DNA from: Mycoemilia scoparia
Taxonomy: Eukaryota > Kickxellomycota > Kickxellomycetes > Kickxellales > Kickxellaceae
Assembly (NCBI GenBank): GCA_027575805.1
Contig: JANBPU010000249.1
Location: 1-23,428, forward strand
DNA length: 23,428 nt
Reading direction: 5' to 3'
Part shown: positions 18,226 through 23,428 of the stretch, one piece after another
How positions within the stretch are numbered: the stretch's first letter is position 1
Layout of the letters: each line of letters opens with the position of its first letter
Program-made: the position numbers and the translations under genes
The notes under the pieces: generated by a model
The model's input: the letters and a program-made list of their open reading frames with translations, nothing else
Told to the model about the DNA's origin: nothing
Databases searched by the model: none

Positions 18226-19596
18226 ATGACATCTTATGGGCGAGAGCCAAAATCAATACTAAAGCTATTCAATGAAACTTCTTGCGTGAATGTTTGTGCA
18301 CCTATGGTGAGATATTCAAAGCAGCCATTCAGACAGCTGATAAGAAAGTAAGGCCTACAAGTCAAAATATGAAAGTGATAGTAATACCTGGAAAATGAAT
18401 GTTAATGTTTTCGTATATACATATATATATATATATAGGTACAATGTGGATGTTTGTTATACACCCATGATGTTAGCTGATGTTTTCAAAGAGAGCGAGT
18501 TTGGACGAGATGATTTCACAACAAACAATACAGATTCTCCAGTAGTAGCCCAATTTGCTGCTAGTAACCCAAAAGACCTTGCTGATGCAGCAGAAATCAT
18601 AGCCCCATACGTGGATGGTGTAGATCTAAATTGTGGATGCCCACAAAGGTGGGCCTGGAAGGAAAAGATCGGAGCTTACATGATGGAACAACCAGAGTTG
18701 GTTAGAGAAATGGTCAGGAATGTCAAGGCAAGAGTTGATATACCATGCTCGATAAAGATTAGAAAGCATGATGATTTAAGGTATGTAAAGCACCCTGTGA
18801 TAACATTTGGCTTGCAAAAGGTTGAATAATCTATATCCTTGAATGTTAAACACACATTTATATAATGGTTTTTTCAAACTTGATTTTCTTTTGTATTTAT
18901 TAGTAAAACGGTGGAGTTTGTAAGGAGGGCAGAGTCTGTAGGCGTTGATTGGATTACGATTCACGGCCGAACTAGAAAACAAAGCAACAGACTACCTGTT
19001 GATGTGGAGGCTATCAAGTTGGTTAAGTCGGTCGCAACGGTTCCCATCATAGCCAATGGCGGAGTATTTACAAAAGAACAAGCAGATCAACTCCACAAAG
19101 AGACAGGAGTTAATGGAATTATGTCTGCCAGAGGATTGTTGAAAAACCCTGCATTCTTTGCTGGGCATGATTATACGCCCCTCGAATGCGTTCAGGTATG
19201 CCGTTGATTGTTATTGCCTTTGCCTAATGTATGTATATGCCCAAATCTTATTAAGCCAACAATTATTTGCACATTCCTTCACATTGTAGACTTATGTCAG
19301 TTTGGCCTTGAGCTATGGCGTGAATACGTTTATATTCCACCACCATCTGATGTATATGATGGAAGATTTGATGTCAGCACCAGGTAAGTTTACCAACCAA
19401 TTTAGAGCATACATGACTCTGAATGCCATGATGTTATCAGTGACCAACTCGATTATATGTATATATATATTTATCATGGAATAACGAAATAATAGAAAAG
19501 CGGGCTTTTAACGCGTTGACAAGCATTCCAGCAATTCTGGAATACCTAGAATCAAACTATTCTATTATACCAGATTTTGATTTAGCAACCAGGTAA
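18226..19596 (+). CDS. DUS4: tRNA-dihydrouridine synthase, Dus4 type
   Basis: Five exons join in frame: 18226-18347, 18439-18780, 18904-19195, 19290-19383, 19496-19596, giving 316 residues. All introns (91-123 nt) have GT..AG ends. FMN enzyme that reduces uridine to dihydrouridine in the tRNA D-loop; Dus4 acts on U20a/U20b in yeast. Seen: CAPMVRYSKQPFRQLIRKYN at the start of the barrel and YTPM right after, the Dus4 form rather than Dus1 or Dus2; NCGCPQRWAWKEKIGA with the predicted catalytic Cys108; SIKIRKHDD; ITIHGRTRKQ; PIIANGGV; and GIMSARGLLKNPAFF, the phosphate-binding end of the FMN site. Length is slightly below the yeast protein (367). The final TAA sits in AGGTAATT, which could also be a splice donor, so a further short exon is not fully excluded, but little room is left before the convergent gene. 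Confidence 0.92.
18415..18437 (+). repeat. AT repeat at the 3' end of DUS4 intron 1
   Basis: ATACATATATATATATATATAT tract ending directly at the AG acceptor (18437-18438). It takes the place of the usual polypyrimidine tract. Confidence 0.75.
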
Positions 19597-19707
19597 TTTA
19601 TTAGAAAAAACAAGCTCGCTATATCATTATCATCATAGTTTACAAAGCAAGTCCAATGAAAAATGGTATGAAAAAATAAGTCAAATCTAGTCTAAAAGCT
19701 GTGGAAT

Positions 19708-20814
19708 CTAGAGTCTGCTCTTTCCGGGCAAGTTATCTTTGAATTCGGTAACTTTCCTCTGTTTATCCAAAACGATTGTAAGTTGAGGGCATTTTGCCCT
19801 TTTCAAAATACCCATTTGCGATGTATGTCTGAATCCTTGCTTGTGGAGCTTGGGCAAATGCAGTTCGTAACCAGGCATAAATTTATCTACAAAATTGACA
19901 ACCTGTTCTCGAGTCATTGATCCTCTTTTCTCGTCTTTATTATCATTGTTAGCCTCAGCATCTTTCTTAAGTCTCTTTGAGAGTGTTTCCTCTTGCTGCC
20001 AACGCCAGTCATAGACATAGTCAAGTTTCTGTGCCTGAATCCAGATAAATGCATCCAGCTGATCGTACCAATATCTTTGGTATTTGCAACTCGCCTTGTT
20101 GATAGCCTTAAGCGTATCCATATCATACTTGAGTATATGGCTAGAACCGTCACCCGACAAAAGAGTTTTCATTACCAGCTCTTCTAGTTCTCGATCAGTC
20201 AAAGGTGGAAACCCAACCTGCCATCCTTCAAACAGCACTAAATCCAGCGGTCCTTTTACAATTGGCCATTCAGGCTTTGCTACTTGATCTCCTTTCCCCC
20301 CATATGCGGATTTGTCATAGCGAGGGAGGGCCACACTATAGTTTTCATCTTCATTAATATACCTTAAGGCACATAGGGTATTTCTTCCTAAATCCACATC
20401 GTGTGTACCGGCATTGCCCCTATGTTGCCACAATGGGTTCCTTGGGTTCAATTTGGCAAGGCTTTGTTGACTTTCGTATGGTAAATACAGATCATCGGTG
20501 GAAAACGCCACAACATTAAGTGAGTAAGGGGAGCTGGTCAGTTTCTTAATCAATTGTCCACAAAGGGTTGTTTTTCCTACATTTTTATATAAAGCAAATT
20601 CACTACTTTAAGTGGCTTTAAATTATGTGCGCTAATTTTTATAAACCTATAATACATCCGTATTTGTATATAAATTGTAAAAATATTTTAACTTACCACT
20701 ACCCTGTGGTCCGGATACACCACAGATTAATGGTCCTTTTGTTCCCCTTGCTAGCTTGCGTTTATGAAGTTGTACTATAAAGTCTTTGGCTAAATCAACA
20801 ATGTCTCGCCTCAT
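19708..20814 (-). CDS. TDA10: Tda10/glycerate-kinase-like P-loop protein
   Basis: Two exons on the minus strand, 20697-20814 and 19708-20576, encode 328 residues; the 120-nt intron (GTAAGT..TGTAG) splits the Gly40 codon inside the P-loop. Walker A is complete: GPQGSGKTT at 35-43. Further family features: FSTDDLYLP (switch-like acidic pair), GNAGTHDVDLG (the GT-H-D signature), LPRYDKSAYGGKGDQ, LFEGWQVGF, DWRWQQE, and FVDKFMPGYELHLP near the C-terminus. The family includes yeast Tda10 (YGR205W) and plant D-glycerate 3-kinase; the fungal substrate is not settled, so the reaction is inferred. The ATG at 20812-20814 gives the usual family length; an open frame continues upstream to 20910 but only with a GTG. 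Convergent with DUS4, 111 nt between stop codons. Confidence 0.92.
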
Positions 20815-21289
20815 CTTATTCTTTATGATAGCTAGAAGAGTAGTGTTTATAGAATACAGAAAGATACAAAGGGTGCGGACATATTTCGAAATCGGGGTTG
20901 ATGTTTCCACGAATTCTGAAACCAGTACATGATTAATTTAATTGAAATTGTTATGGTTCAAGTAAAATGATAAAGTTTTATTTAAAAGAGAGCGCACATA
21001 ATCTCACACATTCTAATATTGGTTAAATAGAAACCCAATAAACAAATCTAGACCTTGTATCAACAGTACAAGGGTTTTTAGCATGTCATTTCATTTTTTA
21101 TTGATATCACATCACATCACATCATATCATATACTATATTCTCATTATTATTAAAACCAAATCTATACACTAGTAATGGTAAAAAAAGTTTATAGCTTAT
21201 TTTGGCTAGTAATTGGTATATTTGGAAAGGTCTATTTTAGAATATAGGTAAATAATTCCCTAGAATGGTGCTTTTCCTTATAGTTTATG
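20815..21289. other. Intergenic region upstream of TDA10
   Basis: AT-rich, about 475 nt. It holds the TDA10 promoter and a pentanucleotide repeat; no gene is visible. Confidence 0.5.
21106..21130 (+). repeat. Pentanucleotide repeat
   Basis: Five tandem 5-mers: three ATCAC followed by two ATCAT. Confidence 0.85.
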
Positions 21290-21645
21290 GATTGAGGGGC
21301 TTAAAGAGGGGCGAGGCGAATAATTCAATGAGATGTATCAATTGGAAGCTGCCGAGGTCTATATCACTGAGAGGTATTGCAAAATAAACCATCTTTCCGT
21401 AAAGTTTTTTGTCTATATCATGAGTGTCCAACTGGCATAGTAGTTTGCAATCCTTGGTTTTTGGAGATCAATACCACCGGGTGTTAAAAATTTAGTTTCC
21501 AAGAGCTCAAAGTTGATGGATTGTGGTGTATGGACTAGGACATCAGACGATAATTTGTTGTGAGATGAGTGCATTGAAATTTTCCCGAGGGTGTTTGCAC
21601 AGATCAATGGTAATAGAATTCGGAATCTTGGAACATCACCATATC
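21290..21645 (-). pseudogene. Decayed partial copy of the adjacent F-box/LRR-like gene
   Basis: Minus-strand translation from about 21640 (VPRFRILLPLICANTLGKIS, later LETKFLTPGGIDLQKPRIAN) aligns with the intact gene to its right (IQRFRTPLSFSCVNTLKKLS, later ESLRLPLVTLDNIELQKPRI). An in-frame TAG occurs at about 21412-21414; the similarity continues in another frame (LIHLIELFASPLF against FTQFIELVKLFPAL) down to about 21300, so there is a frameshift as well as a stop. Only the part equivalent to the C-terminal third is present. DNA-level similarity is visible too. It is most simply a truncated tandem duplicate. Confidence 0.8.
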
Positions 21646-21697
21646 ATCATTAAAACCCAGCGAAGCAAATGTTTGTACTACAAAACATCAAACTAGC

Positions 21698-23403
21698 TTA
21701 AGACACAAAAATTATATCCAAGAAAAGCGGTTGTAGGAGATCCAAAATTTTGTTCCTAGTCCCATCTTCTTCATCATACTCAGAATATTTGATGTGCTCA
21801 AAAACTCTGAGTGCAGGGAATAATTTGACTAGTTCTATGAATTGGGTAAAATTGTGAGGTAATCCCATATCATTTAGTGAAAAAATAGACAGATTTTCAA
21901 ATGGCTTGTGATTCACACCATAATGATTATTGATCCTCGGCTTTTGTAATTCGATATTATCTAGTGTTACCAATGGAAGTCTTAGGGACTCCAAGTTAGT
22001 GAACTGAGCAATCGGAAACAGGATATCAGGAGTTAAACAATAAATGGGCGAATATAAAGATAGTTTCTTGAGAGTGTTGACGCAACTGAATGATAGCGGA
22101 GTTCTGAATCTTTGTATACTACCAATAAATGGGCGGGTGATGGTATCTTGGTTTTCATTTGCAGCCAAGCCTTCCTGCTCTTCTTGACCTTGCTGCTGTG
22201 GTTGTTGGGCTTGATTAACTTCATTAACAATTTGCACTTGGTTGAAAGCACGGGCGGCACCTTCAGCTCCTGTTGATTCTAATGCGTATCTCAGTGCTTC
22301 AGAGTAAAATGGTGTATCATTGGTAATTAAAAGATTATCACCCACTTCTGTTTCCCACATTCCAATTTTCAGTTCGATCAATTTTGGAAAAGACTCTGAG
22401 ATTAACCTGAACTTCTTTATTATACTCAGTTGATCATCCATTTCATGCATTGTAACTATGTTTAGCCTTTCAAGATTTGGACAGCTACTAGATATCTGTT
22501 TCGTAAGCCCTGGTGTTATGCTATGCAATTCAAGGCCAGTGACTGATTGGTATATTGTCGAAATAAAGAAGTGTGAGTAAGAAATAGCATCTAGCTCAAT
22601 CTCGAATCCTCTTAGATCTGGTGTGGAATCAGCCCAATTTGATAAACTCAAAAACTTCAGATTTGGAAAAAGGGTAGAATTAAATACCCAATTACCATTT
22701 GTGATTTCACGGACTTGATCTTTAGGAATAAACCATTTATATAAAGCAAGTTCTTGCACGCTATAAAATACTTTGTTCCAAGATTGAGAAGAAGCAGATG
22801 ACAATTCGATTGTGTTTGTATTTCTGCTGAGCGACTGGTAGTTGTGATCCTTGGGAATAAATATATCTGAAGCATCTTCCAAAAGACAATAATTTAATCC
22901 CAAGTGTTTTAGATTTGGGAGCTTTTCCAGCAAAAATGATATTGATGGAAAACAAGTGATGGGTTCCAGTTCTAACTTGACCAGTCTTTTGTAAATTGGG
23001 CTTATAGTGTCAAGCAGCACCAAGAATTCTATAATCTGGTGTTGAGAATCCCACATATCCTGGTCAATCTTCAGCCTCACGATGTTTGGATTAAGCTTGA
23101 TAAAATTGCCCAACTTCTTGAAGAACATAGGATCGTTTAATACACGAAGTTCGGTAAGCTTTGGACATCTTAGATTAAAAAATTCCTCACGGGGCATACC
23201 ATCTTTATTTAGCACCATAATATTAGAAACATATTTGTGCCCGAGATCTACATACCGTAAAACATGCAATATATATTTAGCTTAACTGGCTGGTTCATGT
23301 AGAAGACTTAATGTTAGGGGTATAATACCATACCGTAAAACTCCCCGGATTTGTATGTACAATCTCCTCCCATAAGTTTTGAGAATTTTTTTAAAAATTT
23401 CAT
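21698..23403 (-). CDS. F-box/LRR-like protein (5' end probably outside the window)
   Basis: Proposed exons 23334-23403 and 21698-23280 (at least 550 residues), joined over a 53-nt intron (GTATGG..TTAAG) with a CTAAC branch site. The junction restores FYAKYILHVLRYVDLGH. The body has irregular leucine-rich units such as CPKLTELRVL, LPNLKHLGLNYCLL, FPNLKFLSLSNW, CPNLERLNIV, FPKLIELKIGMW, NTLKKLSLYS and FTNLESLRLPL, and a Gln/Glu-rich loop (QQPQQQGQEEQEG). This pattern is common in fungal F-box proteins, where the LRR part binds substrates for an SCF ubiquitin ligase. No F-box is seen, but the frame of exon 1 stays open to the window edge (KRRNFSKK before the ATG at 23403), so an N-terminal F-box may lie beyond it. 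The large exon alone has no usable ATG at its start (TTG at 23267-23269). The target is unknown. Confidence 0.65.
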
Positions 23404-23428
23404 TTTTTTACTAAAATTTCTTCTCTTC

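Noticed and set aside
20815..20910. Upstream extension of the TDA10 frame to 20910
   Set aside because: It begins with GTG, not ATG, and the ATG at 20814 already gives a full-length family member.

Overview
The window is nuclear DNA of a fungus. Support: spliceosomal introns of about 53-142 nt with GT..AG ends, AT-rich spacers, and fungal housekeeping genes (cytosolic HisRS, Tim10, a Dus4-type tRNA-dihydrouridine synthase, a Tda10-type kinase-fold protein, an ESCRT-III Chm7 protein). There is also a relic of the fungal fatty-acid synthase alpha chain and a single dispersed 5S rRNA gene. The F-box/LRR-like protein and its decayed neighbour recall the large families of early-diverging (Mucoromycota-like) fungi, but I cannot fix the lineage.

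Layout. 0.65-2.4 kb (-): Chm7-like nuclear-envelope ESCRT protein. 2.9-4.6 kb (-): a low-complexity Cys/His/Ser-rich protein whose C-terminus reads as an alpha-crystallin (Hsp20) domain split by an insertion. 4.6-7.3 kb: no large gene, but a possible 28-codon gene with a TATA box, a 5S rRNA gene, a short inverted-repeat element, and a fragment of a FAS2 pseudogene. 7.3-7.8 kb (+): TIM10 with one intron, then a second copy of the element. 8.3-9.6 kb (-): a Ser-rich protein starting MGC with a 10-cysteine N-terminal cluster.

9.6-16.2 kb: 6.6 kb without an intact gene. The first 2.5 kb is G-rich on the + strand (C-rich in the sense of the MGC gene); strand composition changes near 12.1-12.7 kb, where nested inverted repeats lie. 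The rest is AT-rich, with possible decayed coding stretches and a tandem pair of the same element at 15.7-15.96 kb.

16.25-19.6 kb (+): HisRS (2 exons), then Dus4 (5 exons). 19.7-20.8 kb (-): Tda10-like protein (2 exons), convergent with Dus4. 21.3-21.65 kb (-): frameshifted remnant of the C-terminal half of the LRR gene. 21.7-23.4 kb (-): the intact F-box/LRR-like gene, probably continuing past the window edge.

The genes do not form one pathway; functions are unrelated (translation, tRNA modification, mitochondrial import, membrane remodelling), as expected for a fungal chromosome. The most notable points are the split Hsp20-like protein, the roughly 118-bp inverted-repeat element family (four copies plus a remnant), the FAS2 and LRR pseudogenes, the possible micro-gene, and the long composition-biased leader upstream of the MGC/Cys-cluster gene.
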